The position numbers and the translations under genes were made by a program. 64,000 bases of DNA, taken from Aquimarina sp. AU58. Its GTDB lineage: Bacteria; Bacteroidota; Bacteroidia; Flavobacteriales; Flavobacteriaceae. The stretch covers positions 2,418,001 to 2,482,000 of the forward strand of contig NZ_OMPD01000014.1 of the NCBI RefSeq assembly GCF_900312745.1. Direction: 5' to 3'. Each line of letters begins with the position of its first letter. Within the stretch, counting starts at the first letter, position 1. Under the pieces are notes generated by a model. It had not been told where the DNA came from. It saw only the letters and a list, made by a program, of their open reading frames with translations, and ran no database searches. Below, piece by piece: positions 15,052 to 24,834 of the stretch.

Positions 15052-17505
15052 ATGTCATACTTTATAAATGTAATTCTTCCTATACCTCTTGATAAAGAGT
15101 TTACCTATAGTATTAATAAAACTGAAGCTGCATTTTTGCAACCAGGAATGCGCGTGGCTGTTCAATTCGGAAAAAGTAAGGTATATGCTGCTTTGGTAAC
15201 CAAGGTGCATCAAAACCCACCTTTGGTATATGAAGCAAAAGAAATAGAACATATTCTTGATGAATCACCAATAGTTACTCAACATCAATTAGAACTATGG
15301 TCCTGGATTTCTAACTATTATATGTGTACAAAAGGAGAAGTAATGCGAGCAGCACTTCCCGGAGCCTTCTTACTAGAAAGTGAAACTATAATTCTGAAAA
15401 ATGAAAAATCTCTTTTTGATGAATCCTTGTTAAAAGATGATGAGTTTTTGATTTATGAAGCATTACAATATCAGAGCTTACTTCGCATACAAGAAGTGAT
15501 GAATATTGTAGGTAAGAAAAATGTACTCCCCGTCATAAAACGACTAATAGAAAAAGAAGTTATTACGGTTCAGGAAGAAATTTATGAGCAATATAAACCC
15601 AAAATAGTTCGGTATATTCGATTAAACACAACATATACTAAAGAAGAAGCACTACGGGATTTACTAGATACAATGACCAGAGCACCTAAACAACGAGAGG
15701 TGTTGATGCATTTATTTACGTTACAGGCACAAGCTACTAAGCCAATTAAAGTAAATGAGCTTGTAAAAACTTCTAATAGTTCTGCAGCTGTAATACGAGC
15801 ATTAGTAGATAAGAATATCTTAGATGAATACCATTTGCAAACAGATCGTGTTCAATATACAGGAGAAACGACAGGAAATACCAAACAGCTTAATGAGTAT
15901 CAACATAAGGCTTATGAAGAAATAAAAGATTCTTTTGAAAATAAAGATGTATGCCTTTTTCATGGGGTTACTTCATCTGGCAAAACAGAAGTATATGTAA
16001 AACTTATAGAGCAAGCTATCCAGAAAGAAGAGCAGGTATTGTATTTACTACCAGAAATTGCTCTAACAACACAACTTATTACTCGATTACAGGAATATTT
16101 CGGAGAAAAACTCACAGTATATCATTCTAAGTATTCTGTTAATGAAAGAGTAGAGGCGTGGAACAATGTAAAGGCCAAAAAATCAAAAGCGCAGGTAGTT
16201 ATTGGTGCGAGGTCGGCCATATTTTTGCCGTTTGCCAATTTGGGATTAATTATTGTAGATGAAGAACACGAGAATACCTTCAAGCAATATGACCCTGCGC
16301 CTAGATATCATGCCAGAGATACAGCAATCGTCTTAGCAAAAATGTTTTACGCCAAAGTGGTGCTGGGTTCTGCGACTCCAGCTCTTGAAACGTACTATAA
16401 TGCCCGACAAAAAAAGTACGGATTTGTACAATTGACCAGAAGATATGGGGATGTACTAATGCCAGATATTAGTTTAGTAGATATAAAGACAAAATATCGA
16501 AAAAAAGAAATGACAGGTCATTTTAGTGACACCTTGTTAACAGGTATTCACAACGCTTTAAAAGAAGGAGAGCAAGTTATTCTTTTTCAAAACAGAAGAG
16601 GATATTCTCCTGTGGTAGAATGTAACACTTGTGGGCACTCTCCCCAATGTCCAAATTGTGATGTTAGTCTTACCTTTCATAGCTTTAGAAATCAATTACG
16701 ATGCCATTACTGTGGGTATCATATAGCAATGCCTCAAAAGTGTATGGCTTGTGATAGTGTTGATTTAACGACAAAAGGTTTCGGAACAGAGCAAATAGAG
16801 AAAGAGTTACAAGAGCTTTTTCCTGATCATAATATTGGAAGAATGGATCAGGATACAACCAGAGGGAAACATGGATATGAAAAGATTATAAGTCGGTTTG
16901 AAGAAGGTGATATTGATATTATGGTGGGTACACAAATGCTCTCTAAGGGATTAGATTTTAGAAATGTGAGTCTGGTTGGTATAATGAATGCTGATAACTT
17001 ACTTAATTTTCCGGATTTTAGAGCGCATGAACGTAGTTTTCAATTAATGCAGCAGGTAGCGGGTAGGGCAGGTAGAACCAAAAAAAGAGGTAAAGTTCTT
17101 ATTCAAACTTACAATCCTTTTCATCAGATTTTACAACAGGTATCTGTTAATGATTATACGGGAATGTTTACCGATCAAATTGAGGAAAGGCATCAATATA
17201 AATACCCTCCTTTTTATAAAATAATAAAGATTACTGGTAAACATAAAGATTATAATAGAGTAAATGAAGCTACAAATTGGTTAGCTAAATCATTTAGAAA
17301 CGTATTTAATGAAAATGTTTTAGGACCAGAGTTTCCTCCAATTTCAAGAATACGAAATCAATATCATAAAAATATAGTAATAAAAATACCGCAAGGTCAG
17401 TCTTTAAATAAAACAAAAGAGGTGATAAAAAAAATCAACACTTCTTTTAAGAGTATTAAAGAATTTTCGGGGGTAAGAGTTATAATTAATGTAGATAACT
17501 ACTAA
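15052..17505 (+). CDS. priA: Replication restart helicase PriA (primosomal protein N')
   Basis: The 817-aa protein has a DNA-binding N-terminal domain (MSYFINVILPIPLDKEFTY). A DEXH helicase core follows, with Walker A GVTSSGKT at 305-312 and DEEH at 403-406. The zinc-binding insertion has eight cysteines (starting C524-x2-C527, C533-x2-C536, then the LRCHYC and KCMAC pairs). The second RecA lobe contains 'GTEQIEKELQELFP' and 'QVAGRAGR', and a C-terminal domain ends the protein. PriA recognises stalled or abandoned forks and reloads the replicative helicase. An in-frame TTG two codons upstream exists, but ATG 15052 gives the standard N-terminus. It converges with the response-regulator gene and the two stops overlap by 4 bases. 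Confidence 0.96.
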   Translation: MSYFINVILPIPLDKEFTYSINKTEAAFLQPGMRVAVQFGKSKVYAALVTKVHQNPPLVYEAKEIEHILDESPIVTQHQLELWSWISNYYMCTKGEVMRAALPGAFLLESETIILKNEKSLFDESLLKDDEFLIYEALQYQSLLRIQEVMNIVGKKNVLPVIKRLIEKEVITVQEEIYEQYKPKIVRYIRLNTTYTKEEALRDLLDTMTRAPKQREVLMHLFTLQAQATKPIKVNELVKTSNSSAAVIRALVDKNILDEYHLQTDRVQYTGETTGNTKQLNEYQHKAYEEIKDSFENKDVCLFHGVTSSGKTEVYVKLIEQAIQKEEQVLYLLPEIALTTQLITRLQEYFGEKLTVYHSKYSVNERVEAWNNVKAKKSKAQVVIGARSAIFLPFANLGLIIVDEEHENTFKQYDPAPRYHARDTAIVLAKMFYAKVVLGSATPALETYYNARQKKYGFVQLTRRYGDVLMPDISLVDIKTKYRKKEMTGHFSDTLLTGIHNALKEGEQVILFQNRRGYSPVVECNTCGHSPQCPNCDVSLTFHSFRNQLRCHYCGYHIAMPQKCMACDSVDLTTKGFGTEQIEKELQELFPDHNIGRMDQDTTRGKHGYEKIISRFEEGDIDIMVGTQMLSKGLDFRNVSLVGIMNADNLLNFPDFRAHERSFQLMQQVAGRAGRTKKRGKVLIQTYNPFHQILQQVSVNDYTGMFTDQIEERHQYKYPPFYKIIKITGKHKDYNRVNEATNWLAKSFRNVFNENVLGPEFPPISRIRNQYHKNIVIKIPQGQSLNKTKEVIKKINTSFKSIKEFSGVRVIINVDNY

Positions 17506-18209
17506 TTATTTAAAGCTTCTATCAGAGAATGTTTTTTATGCCTGCTAAGTGGTATTTTTTCATCCGCTATTTCTATATTACGACTATTGTAACGCTCTAC
17601 TTTATCCAGATTCACAATATAAGATTTGTGAATTCTTAAAAAGCGATCACTAGGTAACTGGGCTTCAAAAGATTTCATTGTAGCTAATACAACAATGGGA
17701 TCACCTTCTTCCATTATAAGTTTCACATAATCTCCTAAAGCTTCTACATACTTTAATTGATTAAGGAAAATTTTTCTTTTTTTCAGATTACTCTTTACAA
17801 AAATATAATCGTCATCTTCTACAGTAGTATTTTCTCCTCCTATACGAGACATACTCAAAGCTTTATCAACAGCAGCGTTAAAACGATCTTTTTTTAATGG
17901 TTTTCTTAAATAATCTATTGCATCATAGTCGAAAGCTTTAAATGCATATTTTGTTTTTCCTGTGACAAAAATAATATGAGGTTTATTCTCTAAATCATCC
18001 AAAAGATCAAAGCCAGTAAGAATTGGCATTTCAATATCTAAGAATAATAAGTCAACTTGAGTGTCGAGTAAACCATTTTTTGTCTCAATAGCATTATTCC
18101 ACTCAGCCACTAATTCTAGTGAAGAATGTTCGTCTATTAGCTTTACAATAGCTAGTCTTTGGAGGCGGGAATCATCTACTACCGCACATTTTAATTGAGA
18201 TTGCTCCAC
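17502..18209 (-). CDS. LytTR-family response regulator
   Basis: The 235-aa protein has a receiver domain (about 5-120) with acidic pair D12-D13, phospho-acceptor Asp58 in 'LLFLDIEMPILTGFDLL', and a conserved Lys in 'DYLRKPLKK'. A LytTR DNA-binding domain follows (about 135-235; 'FVKSNLKKRKIFLNQLKYVEALGDYVKL', 'FLRIHKSYIVNLDKVERY', 'IPLSRHKKHSLIEAL'). It would bind direct repeats as a dimer. The start is a GTG (CAC at 18207-18209 on the plus strand). No sensor kinase is adjacent, so its partner is elsewhere. Its end overlaps the end of priA by 4 bases, so termination of the two genes is interlocked. Confidence 0.92.
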   Translation of the reverse strand: MEQSQLKCAVVDDSRLQRLAIVKLIDEHSSLELVAEWNNAIETKNGLLDTQVDLLFLDIEMPILTGFDLLDDLENKPHIIFVTGKTKYAFKAFDYDAIDYLRKPLKKDRFNAAVDKALSMSRIGGENTTVEDDDYIFVKSNLKKRKIFLNQLKYVEALGDYVKLIMEEGDPIVVLATMKSFEAQLPSDRFLRIHKSYIVNLDKVERYNSRNIEIADEKIPLSRHKKHSLIEALNN

Positions 18210-18319
18210 TTGTTTAGTGTTATATATTCCAATACAATATTAATGAATATATCTTATTTGCACAAACAATTTCGGCTTTTTATCGATAAAAATAGTGTTT
18301 CGTCGAAATGACATTAGGG

Positions 18320-18350
18320 TTTGAAAATTCAAAAAATAGTCTTACTTTTG
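18320..18350 (+). promoter_or_regulatory. Promoter of the rpsF-rpsR-rplI operon
   Basis: TTTG at 18320-18323, exactly 19 bases, then TACTTTTG at 18343-18350. This is a perfect match to the Bacteroidetes housekeeping consensus TTTG-N19-TAnnTTTG. The rpsF start codon is 30 bases downstream of the -7 box. Confidence 0.85.
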
Positions 18351-18380
18351 CACCCAATTTTAATTTAAATATAGATTTTT

Positions 18381-18719
18381 ATGAATCAATACGAAACTGT
18401 TTTCATCTTGAATCCCGTTTTATCTGAAGATCAGATAAAGGAAACAGTTAAGAAATACGAAGACATTCTTGTTTCTAATGGTGCCAAGATGATATCAAAA
18501 GAGGATTGGGGGCTTAAAAAGCTTGCTTATGCAATCCAACACAAAAAAAGTGGATTTTACCACTTATTCGAATACCAGGTACCTGGTGAAGCTATCAATG
18601 CTTTAGAAGTTGAGTACAGAAGAGATGAACGAGTAATGCGTTACCTTACTGTACGCCTTGATAAGCATGCAATTGCTTGGGCAGAGAAAAGAAGAAATAG
18701 AAACAAACAAAAAGCTTAA
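18381..18719 (+). CDS. rpsF: 30S ribosomal protein S6
   Basis: The 112-aa protein is S6: N-terminal MNQYETVFILNPVLSEDQIKE, 'EDWGLKKLAYAIQHKKSGFYHLFEYQ' and 'EYRRDERVMRYLTVRLDKHA'. It binds 16S rRNA with S18 on the platform of the small subunit. First gene of a three-gene operon with a strong promoter; the next gene starts 2 bases after its stop. Confidence 0.97.
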   Translation: MNQYETVFILNPVLSEDQIKETVKKYEDILVSNGAKMISKEDWGLKKLAYAIQHKKSGFYHLFEYQVPGEAINALEVEYRRDERVMRYLTVRLDKHAIAWAEKRRNRNKQKA

Positions 18720-18721
18720 TT

Positions 18722-19018
18722 ATGTCATCTATAGAACAACAAGCGAAAGGAAAAAAAGACGGAGAGATCAGATATCTTACTCCGCTTAATATAGATACAT
18801 CAAAAACGAAGAAATATTGTCGTTTCAAAAAATCTGGTATTAAGTATATTGATTATAAAGATCCAGATTTCTTAATGGCATTTGTAAATGAACAAGGTAA
18901 GTTATTGCCTCGTCGTCTTACAGGAACTTCATTAAAATATCAACGTAAAGTAAGTGTTGCTGTAAAAAGAGCAAGACATCTAGCTTTAATGCCATACGTT
19001 GGTGATTTATTAAAATAA
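18722..19018 (+). CDS. rpsR: 30S ribosomal protein S18
   Basis: The 98-aa protein is S18: 'KKYCRFKKSGIKYIDYKDPDFL', 'GKLLPRRLTGTSLKYQRKVSVAVKRARHLALMPYV'. It has the ~20-residue N-terminal extension common in Bacteroidetes. Together with S6 it binds the central domain of 16S rRNA. It lies between rpsF (2-base gap) and rplI (18-base gap). Confidence 0.97.
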   Translation: MSSIEQQAKGKKDGEIRYLTPLNIDTSKTKKYCRFKKSGIKYIDYKDPDFLMAFVNEQGKLLPRRLTGTSLKYQRKVSVAVKRARHLALMPYVGDLLK

Positions 19019-19036
19019 AACTCGTCATAACATATT

Positions 19037-19489
19037 ATGGAACTTATATTAAAGAAAGACGTTGAGAATCTAGGATTCGCAGACGATGTAGTAGAAGTTA
19101 AGAATGGTTATGGTCGTAACTATTTAATTCCTAATGGACTTGCATTATTAGCAACTCCTTCTGCAAAAAAAGTGCTTGCCGAAACATTAAAGCAACGTGC
19201 TTTTAAAGAAAAGAAAGAGATCGAAGATGCAGAAAAAGTAGGGAAGAAACTTGGTGGATTAGAGATCAAAATTTTAGCAAAAGCTGGAGCTGGAGACAAG
19301 TTATTTGGTTCTGTATCTAATGCTGATGTTGCAGAAGCATTTGCTAAAGAAGGAGTTGAATTAGAAAAGAAATTTATTACTGTACCAGGCGGAACCATTA
19401 AACGTCTAGGTCAGTATGAAGCTTCTGTTCGCCTTCATAGAGAAGTGATTGTTCCTATTGCTTTTGAAGTAATCACTCAAGCTAAATAG
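19037..19489 (+). CDS. rplI: 50S ribosomal protein L9
   Basis: The 150-aa protein is L9: 'MELILKKDVENLGFADDVVEVKNGYGRNYLIPNGLAL' (N-terminal rRNA-binding domain), a long connecting helix (about 40-75, lysine/alanine-rich), and a C-terminal domain with 'LFGSVSNADVAEAF' and 'IKRLGQYEASVRLHREV'. Last gene of the operon; a terminator follows 35 bases later. Confidence 0.97.
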   Translation: MELILKKDVENLGFADDVVEVKNGYGRNYLIPNGLALLATPSAKKVLAETLKQRAFKEKKEIEDAEKVGKKLGGLEIKILAKAGAGDKLFGSVSNADVAEAFAKEGVELEKKFITVPGGTIKRLGQYEASVRLHREVIVPIAFEVITQAK

Positions 19490-19524
19490 ATAAATAACAG
19501 TTGATAACTGTTTTATAATATTAT

Positions 19525-19553
19525 AAAAAATCGCTCTTATGAGCGATTTTTTT
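19525..19553 (+). terminator. Rho-independent terminator of the ribosomal operon
   Basis: AAAAAATCGCTC and GAGCGATTTTTT form a perfect stem with the tetraloop TTAT, followed by more Ts. It lies 35 bases after rplI. Confidence 0.85.
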
Positions 19554-19597
19554 ATTTTATTTTTATTCTTAATCAATTAATTAAAAGTTATTATTAC

Positions 19598-22500
19598 ATG
19601 AAAAAAATTATTCTATTAATTTTGGTATTGATAGGGGGTACGATCAATGCTCAGGTTACTACTTCTAATATTTCGGGGATAGTACGTGATAGCGAAAATC
19701 AATTACTACCAGGGGCTAATGTTACCGCAGTGCATGGGCCTACAGGTACTTCGTATGGTGGAGTGACTGATTTTGACGGACGTTTTAATCTAAACAATTT
19801 ACGTGTAGGAGGGCCATATAGAATAACAATAAGTTATGTAGGTTTTAAAAAACAACTTATTGATGAAGTGTTTTTACAATTAGGGCAAACCTTCAACCTT
19901 AATATAACATTGGTCGAGGATAATAATCAATTAGAAGAAGTTGTAATTACGACAACTAAGAATTCTACATTTAGTAGTGATCGCACTGGTGCAGAAACCA
20001 GTGTAGGTAGAAGAGAATTACGAACATTACCTACCATATCACGTTCTGCAGCCGATTTTACAAGGCTGGAACCTACCGCAAGCGGAAATTCTTTTGGAGG
20101 AAGGAATGATCAGTTTAATAATTTTAGCTTAGACGGTGCTGTATTTAATAATCCTTTTGGATTAGATGCAGCAACTCCCGGGGGACAGACCGATGCACAA
20201 CCAATCTCATTAGATGCTATCGATCAGATTCAGGTGTCTACAGCTCCTTATGATGTAACATTGTCAGGGTTTACAGGAGCATCTGTTAATGCAGTTACAA
20301 AAAGTGGAACCAATACTTTTAAGGGAACTGCTTATGGATTCTTTAGAAATGAAAGCCTTACCGGAGGAAAAGTAAAGGGAGAAGATGTGTTTAAGTCTGA
20401 TCTCGAGCAAACACAATACGGATTTAGTATTGGCGGACCTATCATAGAAAATAAACTATTCTTTTTTGCGAATGCAGAGAGAGATCAACGCACCGATTTA
20501 GGTTCATCCTGGTTACCTAATACAGGTAGTGGTGCAATAAATGAATCTCGTGTATTAGAGTCTGATATGATTGCAGTTAGTAATGCACTCGCAAATTTAG
20601 GATATACCACTGGTGCATACCAGGGGTTTACGTATGATTCTGAATCTACCAAAGGAATTCTTAAATTGGATTGGAATATTAATGATAAACATAGAGCAGC
20701 TATTATTTATAATTTTTTAAGAGCTTCTAAAGAAAAACCTGCACACCCAACAGCATTAGGAATTCGAGGGCCTAGTGCTTCTACATTACAGTTTGAAAAT
20801 TCGGGTTATGAGATTAATAATAATATAAATTCTTTCCAGTTAGAAGTCAATTCTACATTCTCTAGTAAGTTTGCTAATAAATTTCAGGCGGGTTACACCC
20901 ATTTTGATGATTTTAGAAATCCATTATCAACACCGGCACCTGTAATTACAATTCAGGATGGTGCTGGATCAAATTATATCATTGCTGGTCACGAACCATT
21001 TTCTATCAATAATAAATTAGATCAAAAAGTAATTCAGGCAACTAATAATCTTAATATCTTCTTAGGAGATCATACAGTTACGGTTGGAGCATCTTTCGAG
21101 ATGTTTAGGTTTAAGAATTCGTTTAATTTAACGGCATATGAAGACTTTGCTAATTTTGGATCAACATATCGAGGATTATTTTCACCCTATGGTTCGGTAA
21201 GTTCTTTTTTAGATGATGCAAATAATGGTGTAGTCGCTGCTAATCTACAATTTGCTCAAGATCGTTTTACAGCACTAAACGCTGCAGGAGATGGTAATGA
21301 TGGAGGATGGAAACTAGCAGAATTAAATGTGGGGCAATTGGCTTTTTATATTCAGGAAGAATGGAATATTACAGAACGATTTAAGTTTAGTTATGGGATT
21401 AGGTTTGATAAACCATTATATTTTGATACCGATGAACGTATTCAGGAATATATAGATACAGATAATGGAGCTAGCAGAGATGAAAGTATTGTATATTTTA
21501 AGCCTAATGAAGGGGAAGTATCTTTAAACTCAACTACTTTACCCACAGATAGACTTTTGATATCACCAAGATTAGGGTTTAATTATGATGTAAGAGGAGA
21601 TAAAACTTTCCAACTACGAGGAGGTACAGGTATATTTACTGGTAGATTGCCATTTGTATGGATAGGGAATCAGGTGAGTGGGGCAGATGATGGTTTCTTT
21701 CAAATTGTAGATCCGGATTTTCAGTTTCCGCAGGTGTGGAGATCTAGCTTAGGAGTTGATTATCGATTAAGTAATGGTGTAATCCTTACAGGTGATTTTG
21801 CGTATACAGAAGATATTAATGGAATTCATGTTCAGAATTGGGGATTACGCGAACCTACACAGACACTGTCGGGAGTTGACAATAGACAAATATATGGTGC
21901 TACAGATAGGGGAGCTAATAATGCTTTTGTACTAACTAATTCTAACAAAGGAAGAATTATAAATGCCTCTTTTAAGGCAGCTAAGAATTTTGACAATAAC
22001 CTGTATGCTAGTATAGCCTATAGTTATTTGGATGCTAAAGATGTAAATTCTATTGAAGCAGAAATTACCGGAGATGCATTTGCGGGTAATCCTGCTTTAG
22101 GGAATGCAAATAATGATGTCCTATCATACTCTAAATATGGAGATCGACACAGAATTATTGCTATTGCTTCTAAAAAATGGACATATGGTAACGAGAAATT
22201 TGCTACTACTATTTCTGCTTTTGCAGAGTTTGCACAAGGGGGCAGGTTTAATTATACATATGCAGGTGATATTAATGGAGACGGATCTTCTTTGAATGAT
22301 TTAATTTATATCCCTACACAGACCGAATTGGCAACATATGCATTTAGTGGTGCTTCATTTAATGAAAGAGAAGCGCAAAGAGCTGCTTTTGAAGCATATA
22401 TCAGACAAGACGATTATTTAAGTGAAAATAGAGGAAGTTATGCAGAACGATATGGAGCTATTGCTCCTTGGAGAAATAAGGTTGATTTTAAATTACTTCA

Positions 22501-22759
22501 GGATTTTAATATTAATGTTGGAGAAAGAACAAATACGATACAGTTGAGTTTAGATGTTTTAAACTTAGGTAATTTAATCAATTCGGATTGGGGATTAGTG
22601 CAACAACCAAATAATGTACAGGTTTTAGGAGTTAATGTAGATACGGCTACAAATACACCTACCTATTCTTTTGATTCAAATTTGGTTGATACTTTTGGAT
22701 ATGACTCTAGTCTTCAATCAAGATGGCAGGCTCAGGTAGGGCTACGATATATATTCTAA
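19598..22759 (+). CDS. TonB-dependent receptor, Oar-like, with carboxypeptidase-regulatory-like domain
   Basis: The 1,053-aa outer-membrane protein has a signal peptide (MKKIILLILVLIGGTINAQ). A carboxypeptidase-regulatory-like beta-sandwich spans about 22-105 ('ISGIVRDSENQLLPGANVTAVHGPTGT', 'TDFDGRFNLNNLRVGGPY'). A plug region spans about 115-250 ('ISLDAIDQIQVSTAPYDVTLSGFTGASVNAVTKSGTN'), and the beta-barrel ends in the C-terminal aromatic 'QVGLRYIF'. This is the layout of Oar/OmpA-like TonB receptors rather than SusC: no SusC-type long plug and no SusD gene follows. It probably takes up or exports an unidentified substrate using TonB-ExbBD energy. It is monocistronic, with a terminator at 22789-22817. 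Confidence 0.9.
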   Translation: MKKIILLILVLIGGTINAQVTTSNISGIVRDSENQLLPGANVTAVHGPTGTSYGGVTDFDGRFNLNNLRVGGPYRITISYVGFKKQLIDEVFLQLGQTFNLNITLVEDNNQLEEVVITTTKNSTFSSDRTGAETSVGRRELRTLPTISRSAADFTRLEPTASGNSFGGRNDQFNNFSLDGAVFNNPFGLDAATPGGQTDAQPISLDAIDQIQVSTAPYDVTLSGFTGASVNAVTKSGTNTFKGTAYGFFRNESLTGGKVKGEDVFKSDLEQTQYGFSIGGPIIENKLFFFANAERDQRTDLGSSWLPNTGSGAINESRVLESDMIAVSNALANLGYTTGAYQGFTYDSESTKGILKLDWNINDKHRAAIIYNFLRASKEKPAHPTALGIRGPSASTLQFENSGYEINNNINSFQLEVNSTFSSKFANKFQAGYTHFDDFRNPLSTPAPVITIQDGAGSNYIIAGHEPFSINNKLDQKVIQATNNLNIFLGDHTVTVGASFEMFRFKNSFNLTAYEDFANFGSTYRGLFSPYGSVSSFLDDANNGVVAANLQFAQDRFTALNAAGDGNDGGWKLAELNVGQLAFYIQEEWNITERFKFSYGIRFDKPLYFDTDERIQEYIDTDNGASRDESIVYFKPNEGEVSLNSTTLPTDRLLISPRLGFNYDVRGDKTFQLRGGTGIFTGRLPFVWIGNQVSGADDGFFQIVDPDFQFPQVWRSSLGVDYRLSNGVILTGDFAYTEDINGIHVQNWGLREPTQTLSGVDNRQIYGATDRGANNAFVLTNSNKGRIINASFKAAKNFDNNLYASIAYSYLDAKDVNSIEAEITGDAFAGNPALGNANNDVLSYSKYGDRHRIIAIASKKWTYGNEKFATTISAFAEFAQGGRFNYTYAGDINGDGSSLNDLIYIPTQTELATYAFSGASFNEREAQRAAFEAYIRQDDYLSENRGSYAERYGAIAPWRNKVDFKLLQDFNINVGERTNTIQLSLDVLNLGNLINSDWGLVQQPNNVQVLGVNVDTATNTPTYSFDSNLVDTFGYDSSLQSRWQAQVGLRYIF

Positions 22760-22788
22760 AAAAAGAATTTATTCTTCTTTTAAAGCAT

Positions 22789-22817
22789 AAAAAAGCCTTC
22801 TAAATGAAGGCTTTTTT
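22789..22817. terminator. Bidirectional rho-independent terminator
   Basis: AAAAAAGCCTTC and GAAGGCTTTTTT form a perfect 12-bp stem with loop TAAAT. It lies between the convergent TonB-receptor gene and the M20 peptidase gene and can serve both. Confidence 0.85.
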
Positions 22818-22829
22818 ATATTTTAGAAA

Positions 22830-24134
22830 CTATTGATTGATTAATCGATAGATAAGTATTGCAGTACGCTTGGTTAACGCTTCAAAAGTCGTTAGATCTA
22901 ATGTTTCTTTTGGAGTATGTGCTCCGGTACCCATAGTTCCTAATCCATCCAGACAATCTACATGCTCTGCTACAAAAGAAGTGTCTGCAGCTCCACGTTT
23001 ACCCGGGTCATAGGCTTCAACTACTCCTTGATCCAGAGTTTTACTTACTTCATTTAGTAATGTTAATAATTTGTGGTTGCCTTCAGTTGGTTGCATTGCC
23101 GGATAGCTATCAGTAAAAGTGATAGTCGCACTGGTATGAGGTAAGTTTTCTTTAGTAATTTTTTTCATTTTTGAACGGGCTCTTTCTTTTTGTTCTTCAG
23201 AGATAAAACGCAATCCTCCTTTTACCATAACGGTTTGTGGTACAACATTACTTTTTCCGAAGGCTTCTCCTTCGCTTATTGAGCTATCAAACTTAACTTC
23301 TGTTCCTCCCAGAATTACTCCAGGATTAAAGGTTAAAAATTCTTCTCCTTTAACATTGGTATAAAAGGCGTTTAAAATTCTGGAAGCTTCAAAAATAGCA
23401 CCTGCACCTACACGTTCATTAAAAACACCAGATGAATGTGCTCTTTTTCCCTTAACTTCTAGTTTCCATCCAGAAGATCCTCTACGGGCAACAGTGGCAT
23501 AATTAAACCCTGTAGAGGTTTCAAAACCCAGAGCAACTTCGCTTTTTTTTGCTGCATCAATTAAATCTTTTCTACTAATATCTAATGGTTGACCTGTACT
23601 TTCTTCATCTCCGGTAAAAGCAACTATGATTTGTGCATTATTAAGTAATTTATTTTCGTGTAAGGCTTTTAAAGCATATAATACAACAACATTTCCGCCT
23701 TTCATATCATTAGTCCCGGGGCCATATGCAATATCACCATCCTTCTTAAATTTCTGAAAAGGACTATCTTTTTCAAATACTGTGTCCAGGTGTCCAATGA
23801 GTAATATTTTTTTTCCTTTACTTCCAGAAGTTTCGGCAAACAAATGTCCGGCTCGATTTACTTCTGCAGGCATATCAATCCATCGAGTATTAAAATCAAT
23901 TGCATCAAATTGCTCTTTAAACACCATGCCAACCTCTTTTACACCTGCATGATGCATTGTTCCGCTATTAATATTTACAACCTTTTCTAAAAACTGAATC
24001 GCTGATTCATGATTAGCTTCTATCGAATTAATGATTTTTTTTTCTGTTTTAGAAAGTTTTTGAGCGTTCATAGTTAGTGTTATGAAAAGAAATAAAAAGA
24101 GATGTGGTATACGTGTAGTGAAAAAAGTATTCAT
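22830..24134 (-). CDS. Exported M20-family metallopeptidase (carboxypeptidase G2-like)
   Basis: The 434-aa protein has a signal peptide (about residues 1-24, ending MNAQ). M20 metal ligands and catalytic residues are visible: H115 and D117 in 'IGHLDTVF', D143 in 'GPGTNDMKGG', and the general-base pair E177-E178 in 'FTGDEESTGQ'. A dimerisation domain follows ('RRGSSGWKLEVKGKRAHSSGVF'), and 'GTMGTGAHTPKETLDL' near the C-terminus provides the final histidine. It should be a two-zinc periplasmic or secreted exopeptidase hydrolysing C-terminal glutamate or small peptides. The exact substrate cannot be read from the sequence. All essential residues are intact. Confidence 0.9.
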   Translation of the reverse strand: MNTFFTTRIPHLFLFLFITLTMNAQKLSKTEKKIINSIEANHESAIQFLEKVVNINSGTMHHAGVKEVGMVFKEQFDAIDFNTRWIDMPAEVNRAGHLFAETSGSKGKKILLIGHLDTVFEKDSPFQKFKKDGDIAYGPGTNDMKGGNVVVLYALKALHENKLLNNAQIIVAFTGDEESTGQPLDISRKDLIDAAKKSEVALGFETSTGFNYATVARRGSSGWKLEVKGKRAHSSGVFNERVGAGAIFEASRILNAFYTNVKGEEFLTFNPGVILGGTEVKFDSSISEGEAFGKSNVVPQTVMVKGGLRFISEEQKERARSKMKKITKENLPHTSATITFTDSYPAMQPTEGNHKLLTLLNEVSKTLDQGVVEAYDPGKRGAADTSFVAEHVDCLDGLGTMGTGAHTPKETLDLTTFEALTKRTAILIYRLINQ

Positions 24135-24238
24135 GTTGTGTGATGTTATTTGTTGAATGATAAATATAAGGACTTTAGGAGTTATAGGTTTTATATTTTT
24201 GGGTGAAGGGGAAAATAGAGATTAGAAGACAGTATTTA

Positions 24239-24272
24239 TTGTTTTAAAATCATCTTTTTATAATTACTTTTG
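24239..24272 (+). promoter_or_regulatory. Probable promoter of the DUF6495-like gene
   Basis: TACTTTTG at 24265-24272 is a full match to the Bacteroidetes -7 box, 18 bases before the ATG at 24290. A TTG at 24239-24241 is a possible -33 element, though the 23-base spacing is longer than ideal. Confidence 0.5.
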
Positions 24273-24289
24273 CAGTCAATTTTTTTACA

Positions 24290-24772
24290 ATGAAATATCA
24301 AAGATTAAGTAAGGAACAATTAGAAGAATTACATGTAGAATTCATTAACTTTTTGGCAACACAATCCATTACAGCAGAAGAGTGGAGTGATATTAAAGAA
24401 AATAAACCCCAGATTGCCGAAGAAGAGATTGATATTTTTAGTGATTTGGTATGGGAAAAAGTACTTACTAATGCACAATATCTGGAACATTTTTCGAAAG
24501 ATCAGATACATTTGTTCGAATTGCAGGATGATGAGATGTGTCTTATAGCGGTAAAGGTAAATAATGACGCTATTGATATTACTACACAAGAAGGATATCA
24601 ATGGTTGCAAGGTAATTTACTAAATGACGAAGTGGTATTTTATAATGCGTCTAAGCAATATAGTGATGATAAAAACCTGGATAAATTTACACTAATCCAA
24701 AAAGGAGCAAATATTACTAAAGGAGAGTTATTTGGTTTTTTCTCTCAGTTGATTCAAAATAAGGAACAATAA
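24290..24772 (+). CDS. Conserved Flavobacteriaceae protein, DUF6495-like
   Basis: The 160-aa acidic, cytoplasmic protein starts MKYQRLSKEQLEELHVEFINFLATQSITAEEW. I associate this sequence type with small conserved flavobacterial proteins now labelled DUF6495. It has a helical N-terminal half and a mixed alpha/beta C-terminal half ending in 'KGELFGFFSQLI'. No catalytic motif, signal peptide or membrane helix is seen. Function unknown. It is a single gene with its own -7 box, converging on the ABC permease gene. Confidence 0.65.
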   Translation: MKYQRLSKEQLEELHVEFINFLATQSITAEEWSDIKENKPQIAEEEIDIFSDLVWEKVLTNAQYLEHFSKDQIHLFELQDDEMCLIAVKVNNDAIDITTQEGYQWLQGNLLNDEVVFYNASKQYSDDKNLDKFTLIQKGANITKGELFGFFSQLIQNKEQ

Positions 24773-24834
24773 AACAAGATATCATAAGAAATGTGTTATT
24801 ATCTTTTTTTTAAAGGTGATATGTAATTGATTTG